The position numbers were made by a program, and so were the translations under genes. 64,000 bases of DNA. It comes from Massilia sp. Root418. Lineage in GTDB: Bacteria > Pseudomonadota > Gammaproteobacteria > Burkholderiales > Burkholderiaceae_D. Below the pieces are notes generated by a model. That model saw nothing but the letters and a program-made list of their open reading frames with translations. It was not told where the DNA came from and did not search any database. Below are positions 27,251 to 37,385 of the stretch, in pieces (position 1 is the first letter of the stretch; each line of letters opens with the position of its first letter). The stretch is from the NCBI RefSeq assembly GCF_001425265.1, contig NZ_LMEC01000001.1:266035-330034 (forward strand), read 5' to 3'.

Positions 27251-28213
27251 ATGGAACGCATCTTAGTCATTGGCGCAAACGGCCAGATCGGCAGTGAACT
27301 GGTGGACGCGCTGGCGCAAAAACATGGCGCCCACAACGTCATCGCCACCGACATCGGCGCCAAGAATGTCTACAACGCAGCGCGCTACCAGGTGCTGAAC
27401 GTACTGGACAAGGAAGCCCTGGAGACCCTGGTCGCTTCCGAAAACATCACCCAGGTGTACCAGCTGGCGGCCATGCTGTCCGCCACCGGCGAAGCGGCGC
27501 CGCTGAGGGCCTGGACCCTCAACATGGACGGCCTGCTCAACATCCTGGAAGTGGCGCGCGTGCGCGGCGAACAGGGCAAGCCGCTGCGCGTGTTCTGGCC
27601 GTCCTCGATCGCTGCCTTCGGTCCCAACACGCCGTCGCTCGACACGCCGCAGCTGACCGTCATGGACCCGACCACCATCTACGGCATCAGCAAGCTGGCC
27701 GGCGAGCGCCTGTGCGAGTACTACTTCCTGAAATACGGCGTGGACGTGCGCAGCATCCGCTACCCGGGCATCATCAGCTACAAGTCGCCTCCGGGCGGCG
27801 GCACCACCGACTATGCCATCGCCATTTTCCACGCGGCGCTGCGCGGCGAGACTTACGAGTGCTTCCTCGGCCCGCAAACCACGCTGCCGATGATCTACAT
27901 GCCCGATGCCATCCGCGCCACCGTGGAGCTGATGGAGGCACCGGCGTCGCAAATTAAAGTGCGTTCCTCTTATAATGTGGCCGGCGTGTCGTTCAACCCG
28001 GCGCAACTGGCAGAGGCGATCACTCGCGCCGTGCCCGGGTTCAAGATCGAGTACAAGCCGGACAGCCGCCAGGCGATTGCAGATACCTGGCCGCACAGTC
28101 TGGACGACTGCCACGCGACTGCCGACTGGGGCTGGAGAGCCCGCATTGGCACCGAAGAGATGGTCAAGGACATGCTGGCGAACATCGACGTCAGCCTGGG
28201 CCAGGCCGCCTGA
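27251..28213 (+). CDS. L-threonine 3-dehydrogenase, SDR (epimerase) type
   Basis: This 320-residue protein starts with ILVIGANGQIGSEL, a Rossmann motif, and has TTIYGISKLAGE with the YxxxK catalytic pair. It resembles the NAD-dependent epimerase-like threonine dehydrogenases found in archaea, animals and some proteobacteria, not the zinc-dependent MDR enzyme of E. coli. It oxidises L-threonine to 2-amino-3-ketobutyrate. Its position 22 bases after kbl strongly supports this function over a sugar epimerase. Confidence 0.88.
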   Translation: MERILVIGANGQIGSELVDALAQKHGAHNVIATDIGAKNVYNAARYQVLNVLDKEALETLVASENITQVYQLAAMLSATGEAAPLRAWTLNMDGLLNILEVARVRGEQGKPLRVFWPSSIAAFGPNTPSLDTPQLTVMDPTTIYGISKLAGERLCEYYFLKYGVDVRSIRYPGIISYKSPPGGGTTDYAIAIFHAALRGETYECFLGPQTTLPMIYMPDAIRATVELMEAPASQIKVRSSYNVAGVSFNPAQLAEAITRAVPGFKIEYKPDSRQAIADTWPHSLDDCHATADWGWRARIGTEEMVKDMLANIDVSLGQAA

Positions 28214-28248
28214 ATAGCTACCCGCTAACTACTATAAAGAGACATCCA

Positions 28249-29628
28249 ATGGACATGAGCGTTTTCGACCTGTTTAAAATCGGCATCGGGCCGTCGAGTT
28301 CCCACACCGTGGGACCGATGGTGGCGGCGCGCCGCTTCCTGGTCGATGCCGGTCCGCTGGATGATGTGGTGGCGGTGGAAGCGGCCCTGTATGGCTCGCT
28401 CGCGCTGACCGGCGTCGGCCACGCCACCGACAAGGCGGTGATCCTGGGCCTGATGGGCGAAACGCCGCAGCACGTCGATCCCACGCAGGTGGACGCCATG
28501 CTGGCGGCGGCCGAGCAGCAAAAGGAACTGAAGCTGCTGGGCACCCACCCGGTGCCCTTCACGCGCGCTGCCAATCTGCTGTTCCACAAGAGCGAGACGC
28601 TGCCGGAGCACCCGAACGGCATGCGCTTCACTCTCAAGCGCAGCGGCGGCTCCGTGCTGAGCAAGGTGTACTACTCGGTGGGCGGCGGCTTTATCCGCGA
28701 AGAGGGCGAAACCGGCGGCATCGACGGCCGCCCGGCCGTGGAGTTGCCGTATCCCTTCGATACCATGGCCCAGCTGCTGGAGCACGGCAAGCGCACCGGC
28801 CTGACCATTCCGCAAATGCTGCGCGCCAATGAGCTGATGCGCGTGTCCGAGGATGAGCTGAACGCGGGCGTGGACCGCATCTGGCACGTGATGCGCGATT
28901 GCATTGCGCATGGGCTGGAGACGGCCGGCCAGCTGCCGGGCGGGCTGAATGTGAAACGCCGCGCGGCGGGCCTGTGGCTGCAGGCGAAGGGCGGCGACGT
29001 CGCCAACGCGCTGCCGCACGACGCGCTGCATCAGGTGAGCCTTTACGCCATGGCGGTAAACGAGGAAAACGCCGCCGGCGGCCGTGTTGTGACGGCGCCG
29101 ACCAACGGCGCGGCGGGCATCATCCCGGCGGTGCTGCGCTACTATGCGGAAGACTGCCACCCGAGCGATCCGGTAAAGGGCGTGCGCGAGTTCCTGCTGA
29201 CGGCTGCGGCCATCGGCATGCTGTGCAAGCGCAACGCGTCGATTTCCGGCGCGGAGATCGGTTGCCAGGGCGAAGTCGGCGTGGCCTGCGCCATGGCGGC
29301 GGCGGGCCTGGTGGCGGCGCTGGGCGGCACCAATCTGCAGATCGAGAACGCGGCTGAAATCGGCATCGAGCATCATCTCGGCATGACCTGCGATCCGATC
29401 GGCGGCCTGGTGCAGATCCCCTGCATCGAGCGCAACGGCATGGGCGCGGTGAAGGCGATCACCGCCGCCTCGCTGGCGCTGAAAGGCGACGGCACCCACT
29501 TCGTCAGCCTGGACGACGTGATCGAAACCATGCGCCAGACCGGCGCGGACATGCAGGTGAAATACAAGGAAACCTCGCTGGGCGGGCTCGCGATTCACGT
29601 CGTCACCGTCAACCACGCCGCCTGCTGA
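28249..29628 (+). CDS. sdaA: L-serine ammonia-lyase
   Basis: This 459-residue single-chain enzyme deaminates L-serine to pyruvate using a 4Fe-4S cluster. The N-terminus shows [21 protein letters not shown], typical of the family. Cysteines likely to bind the cluster lie in [20 protein letters not shown] and IPCIERN. It follows kbl and the threonine dehydrogenase with a 35-base gap. Glycine from threonine can be converted to serine and then to pyruvate, so the three genes form a threonine/serine catabolic set. Confidence 0.94.
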   Translation: MDMSVFDLFKIGIGPSSSHTVGPMVAARRFLVDAGPLDDVVAVEAALYGSLALTGVGHATDKAVILGLMGETPQHVDPTQVDAMLAAAEQQKELKLLGTHPVPFTRAANLLFHKSETLPEHPNGMRFTLKRSGGSVLSKVYYSVGGGFIREEGETGGIDGRPAVELPYPFDTMAQLLEHGKRTGLTIPQMLRANELMRVSEDELNAGVDRIWHVMRDCIAHGLETAGQLPGGLNVKRRAAGLWLQAKGGDVANALPHDALHQVSLYAMAVNEENAAGGRVVTAPTNGAAGIIPAVLRYYAEDCHPSDPVKGVREFLLTAAAIGMLCKRNASISGAEIGCQGEVGVACAMAAAGLVAALGGTNLQIENAAEIGIEHHLGMTCDPIGGLVQIPCIERNGMGAVKAITAASLALKGDGTHFVSLDDVIETMRQTGADMQVKYKETSLGGLAIHVVTVNHAAC

Positions 29629-29656
29629 TCAGCGCCCGCCGGCGCCGGCGCCGGCG

Positions 29657-30085
29657 TCAACGCGGCTGCGCCAGCGTGCGCAAGGCCACCGGCCCGCGCC
29701 ATTCCGCTTTGCCTGCCAGGCCTCCGGTTTCAAAAAAATAGGCGTGTTCGCCGTCGCATGTCACAAACACCGAACGGCGCGTGAGATCCATGCGTAGTGC
29801 GTTGTCCACAATGCGCATGGTCCCGGGCGGTGCCTGGTCCGGCTTTCCTCGCACTGCCTGTGCAGCCGGCATCCATGTCGCCAGATAGTCCGCGCTCGCG
29901 TTCAGCACCAGCGCATGCAAACGGTCGTCCACAATTCTTGGCAGGTCCAGGCACGTGTCGCCTGCCGAATTGCGGCAGCCTGCTGCGGGGGCGTGTTCAG
30001 AAAAGAAGCGCTTGCTATCGAACTCCGAACATTGCGCGGCGGCTATTGCCGGGACGCTCAGCAGCAGGGCCAGCCACGATCGCAT
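29657..30085 (-). CDS. Uncharacterised secreted protein
   Basis: I do not recognise this 142-residue protein. From 30085 it begins with a good signal peptide (MRSWLALLLSVPAIAAA-QC), followed by a small domain with four cysteines (CSEF, AGCRNSAGDTCLD, VTCDG) that may form disulfides. The same frame is open further upstream, and a GTG at 30217 would add a second signal-peptide-like segment (LKLPTIVLAAMAASATPAFA). I prefer 30085 because a protein would not need both. It follows the Lhr gene in the same direction and converges on sdaA. Confidence 0.55.
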   Translation of the reverse strand: MRSWLALLLSVPAIAAAQCSEFDSKRFFSEHAPAAGCRNSAGDTCLDLPRIVDDRLHALVLNASADYLATWMPAAQAVRGKPDQAPPGTMRIVDNALRMDLTRRSVFVTCDGEHAYFFETGGLAGKAEWRGPVALRTLAQPR

Positions 30086-30242
30086 CGTGCGGGTTATGGT
30101 GTGACCGATAGCTTGTGCAATACCAGCTGCGTGATGGGATGTGGCCAGGTCGTCGGCGAAGGCAGGCGTGGCGCTGGCGGCCATGGCGGCGAGGACGATC
30201 GTAGGCAGTTTGAGCACGGTGGCCTGGTGGGTGTTGTGGAGT

Positions 30243-33200
30243 TTAGTAGCGGCCAACGAGGCGCGCGTGGAGCAGTTCACGCTCGGCACCCGGTGGTGAA
30301 AGGTAGCTGATTTTGCCGGCGACTACGGTGGCTACCGGCAGCCCTTCGCGGAACAGGATACGGTTTCCCGGCACAGCGGGCACTTTGTCGCCTGGCAGCA
30401 GCGTACCGCACAGATTGAGCGGATCCACGCCAGAGATGCACACCAGGCTGCCGGTCTTCTCGCGCCGCCGCACTTCGCGCAGCAGCGGAATAGCTTCAGG
30501 CAGGGCGAACTGCTCGCCGGAATAGCCGGCCACGAAACGCCCACCCCGGATCTCGCCGCGCGCCTCAAGCCGGTGGTAGACCGGCAGCAGTTCACGCCAC
30601 GATGGCAGCCACGACGCTTCCCGCTCCAGCAGACGCCAGAACATCACGCCATAGCGCCGCAGCAGCGTCATCGCAACGTATTCCAGCGTCTCCGGCGGCA
30701 AGCGTGGCTTGCGCGCAGGCTTGCCTGGCGCGGAGGCGACGTCCGCCCGGGCTGGGCGAGCCTCCGGGCCTGCGCCAGCCTGGCTGGCGGACGCATTGGC
30801 CGCGAGCGAGGTGTCGCGCCGCACCAGCGCCCATCGGCCGGCTTCTTCCATCGTGGGCCCGGCGCCACGGCGGCGGCGCTTGTCGTTGCTGGCCCGCTTT
30901 GCGGCGGGTAGCAGCATGGCGCGCATGCCGGCGAAGCTGTCTGCATTAACCAGCCCGACCGACACCAGCTCGCCCAGCGCATTCTCCAGCTCCACCGGCA
31001 GCATGCGCGCGTCATGCTGCAGCTCGTCCAGGAACATGGCCCCGTGCCGCTGCAGCAGTTCCAGCACGCTGGCCGCGCGCGACGACACTTCGGGCGGTTC
31101 GCTGGCCGCGTTCAGGCTGTGCCACAGCGCGGCCTGGCGGCGCGGCAGCAGCACGATGGGCGTGCTGCGCACCGGGCCGCCGGCAGCCGATCGCGGCGCG
31201 CCGACGCGCGTCCATACCACTTTGCCGGCTCGGCACAAGTCGTCCAGCCAGAGGATGGAATAGTCGCGCAGGCGCTGGGCCAGCAGGTCGCCTTCCCAGG
31301 CCCCGGCGGCGGCCTCGTAGCCTTCCAGCTGGGCCAGCACAGCGGGCAGGGAGTCCTGGCCCTGCAGCTGCGTGTCTTCGGTCAGGTGCTGCCAGTCGAA
31401 CAGGAAACGCATGAAGTCCTGCTGTTCGACGGGCTCGATCTCCCGCCGCAGCCGCTTGATGGTGTAGCGGTGGATGCGCGCGAGCAGATGGCGTTCGCAC
31501 CATTCCTCTTCCGCCACGCCCGGCGTGAAACGCCCGCGCATGACGTAGCCTTCGCTTTCCAGCTGGGCCAGCGCGATGGCTGCGGTGCTCTCGGGCAGCG
31601 CCAGCGGCCACGCGATGGCGCCCAGCGGCTGCGGACCGAAGCCGGTGAGGCGGGCGCGCAGCAGTTCGGTCAGCGCGCTGTCGCGCGTCCAGTCGTCGGG
31701 GCCGTTGCCGCGATGGCTGTCGGGAATGGCCAGTGCGGGCGTGGCTGTGGCGCCTGGGTAGGCGGCTTGCACGCAGTCCAGGCGTTCCAGCGCGACCCAC
31801 AAGTCGGCGCGGCCATACAGCGCGGCGTTATCGGTACCAGTAGCGCGCAGGCGGGTTGCGCGGCCCTGCTGCGCCAGCGTGGCCAGCCACTCCGGCCAGC
31901 CAGGCTGCCGCTGCGCTTCCTCGTCCGTGACGCAGGCCAGCGCTACCAGCGCCTCCTGCACCTCGTCCGCGTTGCGCGCGTTCGGCCAGGCTTCCTCGGC
32001 CACGCCGGCGATGGCGTCCGCGTCCAGTGCGCCCAGGTCGCCGGTGCTCGCGGGGTCAGTCCAGCGGCGGTTGATCACGGCTTGCGTGCGGCGCTCTTCG
32101 AGCGGCGCGTCGTCCAGGAAGGCGTAGGGACGGGCGTTGAGGATTTCCATGGCCAGCGGGGAGGGCGCCGGCAGGTCGCGCGCGATCAGGCGCACCTCGC
32201 CCGCTTCCATGCGGCGCAGCAGCGCCAGCCAGCCCTCGCTGTCCATGGCGTCGTGCAGGCAGTCGTCCAGGGTCTGGTCTACCAGCGGGTGGCTGGGCAG
32301 CTCGCGCTCGCCGACGATATTCTCCAGGCACGCGGCCTGATCCGGAAACACGGACGCGAGCAGGTCGTCGCTTTTCATGCGCTGCAGTTGCGGCGCCACC
32401 TTGCGCCCGCCCGTGAAGCGCGGCAGCGCCAGCGCCGTGGTGGCGTTCCAGCGCCAGCGCACATTGAACAAGGGCGCATCCAGCAGGGCCTGCACCAGAA
32501 TCTGCTCTGCGCTGTTGGAGCGCAGGTAGCGCCACACTTCTTCCAGCGGGAAGCTGTGGCTGGTGGACAGCGAGAGGATGATGGCGTCCTCGGTGGCGGC
32601 GGCCTGCAGCTCGAAGTTGAAGGTGCGGCAGAAGCGCTTGCGCAGCGCCAGCCCCCAGGCGCGGTTGACCCGACTGCCATACGGGGCGTGAATTACCAGC
32701 TGCATGCCGCCGGATTCGTCGAAGAAGCGCTCCATCACCAGCGTGTCCTGCGTGGGCAGTTCGCCTAGCGCGGCGCGCGCCACCGCCAGGTAGTCGACGA
32801 TTTGCCGCGCCGCCGCGTCGCTCATGCCTAGATGCTCGTCCAGCCATGCCACCGCGCGCTCCAGCGCTGCCGCGCCATCGCCATCCGCGCCGCCAACGGG
32901 GCCGCCAGTGCCACCGCCTTTCACGTCGCCGGCCTGGTTGCCGCTGCCGGGGCCAGCCAGCTGGCGGCCAATCTCGCCGCGCAGGCGCGCCACACCGGCG
33001 GACAACTCGTCGCTGCGGCCCGGCGCCTCGCCCAGCCAGAACGGAATATTGGGCGCTGCGCCGTGTGCGTCCTCCACCCGCACCTTGCCCGCTTCGACTT
33101 TCATGATCCGGTAGGAGGTGTTCCCAAGCTGGAAAACGTCCCCGGCCAAGCTCTCCACTGCGAAGTCCTCGTTTACGGTGCCAACCGACTGCCCCTGCGG

Positions 33201-34754
33201 CTCCAGCAGCACCGTGTAGTCAGCGTTGTCCGGTATGGTGCCGCCCGAGGTGACGGCCGCCAGCTTGCCGCCGCGCCGCCCGCGCAGCGAACGGGTGGCC
33301 GCGTCGCGGTGCAAATAGGAGCCGCGCACGCCGTTGCGCGTGGTGTAGCCATCGGCCAGCATGCGCAGCACGTCGTCGTACCGCGCGCGTTCCAGCCGTT
33401 CATAGGGCTGGGCGCGGCGTACCAGGTCGAACAGATCGTCCTCGCCCCATTCGCGGCAGGCCACTTCGGCCACGATCTGCTGCGCCAGCACGTCCAGCGG
33501 CGCGACCGGAATGCGCAGCGCGTCGAGCTCCCCGCGCCGCACGCAGTCCAGCAGCGCGGCGCATTCGATCAGGTCGTCGCGCGAGGTGGGAAACAGGCGC
33601 CCCTTGGGCATGCCGCCCACGTGGTGGCCGGAGCGGCCCACGCGCTGCAGCAGGGCGGCGATATTGCGCGGCGAACCCACCTGGCACACCAGATCCACGT
33701 CGCCTATGTCGATGCCCAGTTCCAGCGACGCAGTGGCGATCAGTACCTGCAGCTCGCCCTTCTTGAGCCGCTGCTCGGCCGCCAGGCGGTATTCCTTGGC
33801 CAGGCTGCCGTGGTGCGCCGCGACGTGTTCCGCCCCGAGCCGGTCGCCCAGGTGGCGCGCAATGCGCTCGGATAGGCGGCGCGTGTTGACGAAGATGAGC
33901 GTGGTCCGGTGCAGCACCACCAGCTCCGCCATGCGGTCGTAGACCCGCTCCCACACCTCATTCGGCATCACCGCTTCCAGCGGCACCGGCGGCAGCTCCA
34001 GCGCCAGGTCGCGGGCCCGCACGTGCCCCACGTCCACCACGGCGCATTCATGCGCGCCGCCGCCGCCCACCAGGAAGTCCGCCACCGCCGACAACGGCTT
34101 TTGCGTGGCCGACAGGCCTACCCGCACAGGGCGGTGGCCGCCTGGCCCCTGCAGCGCGCACAGCGCATCCAGCCGCTCCAGGCTGAGCGCGAGGTGGCTG
34201 CCGCGCTTGCCGCCTGCTACCGCGTGGATTTCGTCCACGATCACCGTGCGCACGGTGGCCAGCATGGCGCGGCCGCTATCGGAGCCTAGCAGCACGTACA
34301 GCGATTCCGGCGTGGTGACCAGGATGTGCGGCGGGCGCCGCCGCATGGCGTTTCGCTCCGCCGTGGTGGTATCGCCGGTGCGCACCGCAGCGCGGATACC
34401 GTGTGCGGGCAGGTCCATGGCGGCAAGCCGCGCGCCGATACCTTCCAGCGGCGCTTCCAGGTTGAGGCGGATGTCGTTCGACAGCGCCTTCAGCGGCGAG
34501 ACGTACAGCACCTGGGTTTCGTCCGGCAGCGGGCCGGCGCTGCTCTCGCGCACCAGCGCGTCGATGGCGGCCAGGAAGGCGGTCAGCGTCTTGCCCGAGC
34601 CGGTGGGCGCGGCCACCAGGGTGGGGCGGCCGGATTGGATCAGCGGCCAGGCACGCTGCTGCGCCTCGGTCGCACCAGGGAAGGCCGCGCCGAACCACGC
34701 CGCGACGGCGGGATGGAAGGCGGCAGGGCTGGTCGAGGGCGCGCGCTTGTTCAT
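30243..34754 (-). CDS. lhr: Lhr-type large DEAD/DEAH helicase
   Basis: At 1503 residues this is a full-length Lhr-like ATP-dependent helicase. The first helicase domain has the P-loop APTGSGKT (A49-T56), DEIH (174-177), SATQ, and later QRVGRSGHH in motif VI of the second RecA domain. A winged-helix and the Lhr-core beta domain follow, then the long C-terminal region characteristic of the family (DUF4545-like). Lhr translocates on single-stranded DNA and acts in DNA repair. A glycine-rich stretch near residues 610-640 ([12 protein letters not shown]) looks like a lineage-specific linker. It ends 157 bases before the next gene. Confidence 0.92.
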   Translation of the reverse strand: MNKRAPSTSPAAFHPAVAAWFGAAFPGATEAQQRAWPLIQSGRPTLVAAPTGSGKTLTAFLAAIDALVRESSAGPLPDETQVLYVSPLKALSNDIRLNLEAPLEGIGARLAAMDLPAHGIRAAVRTGDTTTAERNAMRRRPPHILVTTPESLYVLLGSDSGRAMLATVRTVIVDEIHAVAGGKRGSHLALSLERLDALCALQGPGGHRPVRVGLSATQKPLSAVADFLVGGGGAHECAVVDVGHVRARDLALELPPVPLEAVMPNEVWERVYDRMAELVVLHRTTLIFVNTRRLSERIARHLGDRLGAEHVAAHHGSLAKEYRLAAEQRLKKGELQVLIATASLELGIDIGDVDLVCQVGSPRNIAALLQRVGRSGHHVGGMPKGRLFPTSRDDLIECAALLDCVRRGELDALRIPVAPLDVLAQQIVAEVACREWGEDDLFDLVRRAQPYERLERARYDDVLRMLADGYTTRNGVRGSYLHRDAATRSLRGRRGGKLAAVTSGGTIPDNADYTVLLEPQGQSVGTVNEDFAVESLAGDVFQLGNTSYRIMKVEAGKVRVEDAHGAAPNIPFWLGEAPGRSDELSAGVARLRGEIGRQLAGPGSGNQAGDVKGGGTGGPVGGADGDGAAALERAVAWLDEHLGMSDAAARQIVDYLAVARAALGELPTQDTLVMERFFDESGGMQLVIHAPYGSRVNRAWGLALRKRFCRTFNFELQAAATEDAIILSLSTSHSFPLEEVWRYLRSNSAEQILVQALLDAPLFNVRWRWNATTALALPRFTGGRKVAPQLQRMKSDDLLASVFPDQAACLENIVGERELPSHPLVDQTLDDCLHDAMDSEGWLALLRRMEAGEVRLIARDLPAPSPLAMEILNARPYAFLDDAPLEERRTQAVINRRWTDPASTGDLGALDADAIAGVAEEAWPNARNADEVQEALVALACVTDEEAQRQPGWPEWLATLAQQGRATRLRATGTDNAALYGRADLWVALERLDCVQAAYPGATATPALAIPDSHRGNGPDDWTRDSALTELLRARLTGFGPQPLGAIAWPLALPESTAAIALAQLESEGYVMRGRFTPGVAEEEWCERHLLARIHRYTIKRLRREIEPVEQQDFMRFLFDWQHLTEDTQLQGQDSLPAVLAQLEGYEAAAGAWEGDLLAQRLRDYSILWLDDLCRAGKVVWTRVGAPRSAAGGPVRSTPIVLLPRRQAALWHSLNAASEPPEVSSRAASVLELLQRHGAMFLDELQHDARMLPVELENALGELVSVGLVNADSFAGMRAMLLPAAKRASNDKRRRRGAGPTMEEAGRWALVRRDTSLAANASASQAGAGPEARPARADVASAPGKPARKPRLPPETLEYVAMTLLRRYGVMFWRLLEREASWLPSWRELLPVYHRLEARGEIRGGRFVAGYSGEQFALPEAIPLLREVRRREKTGSLVCISGVDPLNLCGTLLPGDKVPAVPGNRILFREGLPVATVVAGKISYLSPPGAERELLHARLVGRY

Positions 34755-34806
34755 GATGGATCAGGTTGGGGCGCGGCCGTGGATGGCAAGGGCTGCCGTC
34801 GCCCGC

Positions 34807-35418
34807 TCAGCGCAGCGCCCTGGCGCGCAGCGCTTCCAGCGTCTTCGGCAGGCTATCCTTGCTCATGCTGTCCACGATCCAGCCAGCGCCCATCGGTACA
34901 GGTCCGGGATCGGTGTAGACATAATACTGCACCACGGTCTTGCCGCTGTCCCCGGCGACCGGCGCCAGTTGCCAGAAGCCGTCCGTGCCGGCGATGGTTT
35001 CCTCGTTCTTCAGCGCGGCGTTGGGCACCATGTCCCAGGCCAGCCGGCACTGCTGTGGGCTGACCTTGGGCGTCATTTCCAGGCGGTATTTCTTAACTTT
35101 TCCGAGCGGCAACTTCAGCGTCATGTCCACCAGCGGGCTCCCGCTGGCCGATTTCGACAGCGCCGTGTGCGACACGCTGGGCATGAAGCCCGGGTAGCCG
35201 GCGTAGTCCTGGATGATGCCGCACAACCTGGCCATCGGGGCGTTGATGATGGTGGCGGCCAGAAAGGCTTTGCCCTGCGGCTTCCCGGACGGCACCTCCT
35301 GCAGCGTCACGTCCTTTTCGGACAGCTTGGCCGGGTCGATGGCGTCGGGCGCCGCAGCGCAGGCGCCGGCACACAGCAGGGTAGCCGGCAGCGCCAGCAA
35401 CTTGGTTGTCACGGTCAT
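34807..35418 (-). CDS. START/SRPBCC domain protein, exported
   Basis: This 203-residue protein has a signal peptide (MTVTTKLLALPATLLCAGACAAA). The rest is a START/polyketide-cyclase-like fold: IINAPMARLCGIIQDYAGYPGFMPSV, then YRLEMTPKVSPQQCRLAWDMV, then GFWQLAPVAGDSGKTVVQYYV and a C-terminal helix. Such domains hold hydrophobic ligands, including lipids, in a deep pocket. Its ATG overlaps the phosphatase stop codon (ATGA at 35418-35415), so it is the last of three translationally coupled genes. A periplasmic lipid-carrier role is inferred from context. Confidence 0.75.
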   Translation of the reverse strand: MTVTTKLLALPATLLCAGACAAAPDAIDPAKLSEKDVTLQEVPSGKPQGKAFLAATIINAPMARLCGIIQDYAGYPGFMPSVSHTALSKSASGSPLVDMTLKLPLGKVKKYRLEMTPKVSPQQCRLAWDMVPNAALKNEETIAGTDGFWQLAPVAGDSGKTVVQYYVYTDPGPVPMGAGWIVDSMSKDSLPKTLEALRARALR

Positions 35419-36068
35419 GGCGATTCCTTTTCCACGCCCGCGCGGACCGCTTCCACGTCCACCTTGAGCAGATACGATTCGATATTCTTCCATACGGCGT
35501 GGTAGCCGTAGCCGCCTTCCTTCATTTCGCGCAGCGCGTCTTCCTTGCTGCGCTGCTGGTACAGGATGCGGTACATGGCCGTCACCAGGCCGGTGCGGTC
35601 GGCGCCGTGCTGGCAGTGCAGCAGCACCGGTCCATGCTGCTCGGCGGTGCGGATGGCGCGCAGCGCCTCGATGATCTTGCGGTCGCTGATGTCCCAGGTG
35701 TTGATGGGAACACTCACCGGCTTGATGCCGCTGCCCTTCAGCACCTTCTCGTCGTTGTGGAAGGCGCGCAGGCTCACCACCGTCTTGATGCCGAGCGCTT
35801 GCAGGCGCTTCACGTCGTCCTTGCGCAGCAGGGCACTGCGGAAGAAGGTGGGCGTGACGCTGTACAGATTGCCCGGCTCGTGGATCAGTGTGGCCCAGTC
35901 CTGGTGGCGCTGCGAGGCGGCGGCGCTCTCGCCGGCGCCCGCCGGCGGCAGGACGGCCAGCGCCAGAGTACCTATAGTCAGCATACCCGCCGACAGCGCG
36001 CCTGCCTCCGGCAGCGACCGGACCCACAGCCGCAGCCGCGCAGCGAGTCTTATGCAGTGGCCCATCAT
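35415..36068 (-). CDS. Dual-specificity (tyrosine) phosphatase family protein, membrane-anchored
   Basis: This 217-residue protein has an N-terminal hydrophobic segment (about 18-38, MLTIGTLALAVLPPAGAG), acting as a signal peptide or anchor. The catalytic domain has the HCX5R loop HCQHGADR, with the general-acid aspartate probably in NTWDISD. It therefore cleaves phosphomonoesters through a cysteine intermediate, in the periplasm if the anchor is correct. It overlaps the glycosyltransferase gene (ATGA at 36068-36065) and the START gene (ATGA at 35418-35415). The substrate could be a protein, a phospholipid or a lipid-linked phosphate; context favours a lipid. Confidence 0.82.
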   Translation of the reverse strand: MMGHCIRLAARLRLWVRSLPEAGALSAGMLTIGTLALAVLPPAGAGESAAASQRHQDWATLIHEPGNLYSVTPTFFRSALLRKDDVKRLQALGIKTVVSLRAFHNDEKVLKGSGIKPVSVPINTWDISDRKIIEALRAIRTAEQHGPVLLHCQHGADRTGLVTAMYRILYQQRSKEDALREMKEGGYGYHAVWKNIESYLLKVDVEAVRAGVEKESP

Positions 36069-37216
36069 GCCGCGCGCGCGCCGGCGAAGACCGGCGTCGC
36101 CGGCTGCCCGAGCACCTGTGCCAGCACCTGGCTGGCGGCATCCGGCTTGCCCAGTGCGCGCGCCCGGACAGCCATGGCGGCCAGGCGCGCCGGATCGCGC
36201 AGCAGCAATTGCACGCGGTACTCCAGCGTCACCGCGTCGAATGCCTTGAGCGCCACGCCTTGCTCCAGCAGGAAGTCCGAGTTGCGCTCTTCCTGGCCCG
36301 GAATCGGCGAGTTCACGATCATCGGCAAACCCATGGCCAGGCACTCGGACGTGGTCAGACCGCCCGGCTTGGTGATCACCAGGTCAGCGCAGGCCATCAG
36401 GCGCTCGACCTGGTTGGTGAAGCCCTGCGGCAGCAGCCGGCCCGGATGGCGCTGCGCCAGGCGCTGCAAGGCCGCCAATGCCTGCGCGTTCTTCCCGGCC
36501 AGGACGATCAGCTGGAAGTCGCCTTCCAGCGCAAGCAGCCGCTCCGCCACCGTCTCCAGGCTGCCCAGGCCCGCGCCCCCGCCCATCATCAGCAAGGTGG
36601 GGCGGGCCGGGTCCAGGCCGAATTCCGCCGCGGAGGCGGCGCGCTGCAGCGGCTGGCCGAACGCCGGCATGATGGGAATGCCCGTCTGGTGCACGCGCGC
36701 GGCCGGCACGCCCGAGGCGCGCATGCGGAACGCCACCTCGTCGTTGCCGGCGAAGTAGCCCGCCATGTTCTCCTGTATCCACAGGCGGTGCAGGTCGAAG
36801 TCCGTCACCTGCACCCACACCGGGCAGGCCAGCTCGCCCTTGCCGATGGCGCGCGACAGCAGTTCGGCCGGGAGAAAGTGGGTGCAGATGATGGCGTCCG
36901 GCTGGAAGGCCTCGATCTCCTTGAGCAGCGCGCGCGTGTTCAGGCGCTCCACGCCGCGCCGCAGCCGCTGCATGGAGCTGTGCGCCGGGGCGTCGTGCGT
37001 GGCCTGGTACAGATAGCCCCACAGCGCGGGCATCTTGTTCACCAGGGTGATGTAGAAATCGGTGTACAGCTTGCGGAAGCCGGCGCTGACGTAGTCCATC
37101 ACGTCCAGGTGCGTGGCTTGTACGCCGTCGCCGGCGTGGGCGCGGATCGCTTCGGCGGCGCGCATGTGGCCGGCGCCGGCCGAAACACTCAACAGCAGGA
37201 TTTTTCGCGGTTTCAT
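36065..37216 (-). CDS. GT28 glycosyltransferase, MGDG synthase / processive diacylglycerol glycosyltransferase type
   Basis: This 383-residue protein begins ILLLSVSAGAGHMRAAEAI, the N-terminal pattern of monogalactosyldiacylglycerol synthases and UgtP. A C-terminal nucleotide-sugar domain has LLMMGGGAGLGSLETVAERLL and ADLVITKPGGLTTSECLAMGLPMIV, as in MurG relatives. Members transfer sugar to diacylglycerol at the inner membrane. The start at MKPRK (37216) was chosen because the homologous region begins there, although no strong Shine-Dalgarno precedes it. It heads a three-gene coupled unit with a phosphatase and a START protein. Confidence 0.85.
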   Translation of the reverse strand: MKPRKILLLSVSAGAGHMRAAEAIRAHAGDGVQATHLDVMDYVSAGFRKLYTDFYITLVNKMPALWGYLYQATHDAPAHSSMQRLRRGVERLNTRALLKEIEAFQPDAIICTHFLPAELLSRAIGKGELACPVWVQVTDFDLHRLWIQENMAGYFAGNDEVAFRMRASGVPAARVHQTGIPIMPAFGQPLQRAASAAEFGLDPARPTLLMMGGGAGLGSLETVAERLLALEGDFQLIVLAGKNAQALAALQRLAQRHPGRLLPQGFTNQVERLMACADLVITKPGGLTTSECLAMGLPMIVNSPIPGQEERNSDFLLEQGVALKAFDAVTLEYRVQLLLRDPARLAAMAVRARALGKPDAASQVLAQVLGQPATPVFAGARAA

Positions 37217-37340
37217 CGACAACCCAAGGAGGCGGAAATAGCAATCATACCAGATTGCCTTTTTACTAAACAACGGCCCCACGCCCTTATTCGAAATATA
37301 CATAAAACAATGCGATATAACAGCGATGGCCGAGCCGCAC

Positions 37341-37346
37341 TATAAT
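37341..37346 (+). promoter_or_regulatory. -10 element upstream of thrC
   Basis: A perfect TATAAT lies 39 bases upstream of the thrC ATG, in the gap divergent from the glycosyltransferase gene. No good -35 is seen at the expected distance. Confidence 0.45.
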
Positions 37347-37385
37347 AGACGCTCGATTTCGCACGCCAACCGGACTTTCTCATCT

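Noticed and set aside
37217..37385. Riboswitch upstream of thrC
   Set aside because: The gap is short after the -10 element and no recognisable conserved RNA motif or terminator/antiterminator pair is present.
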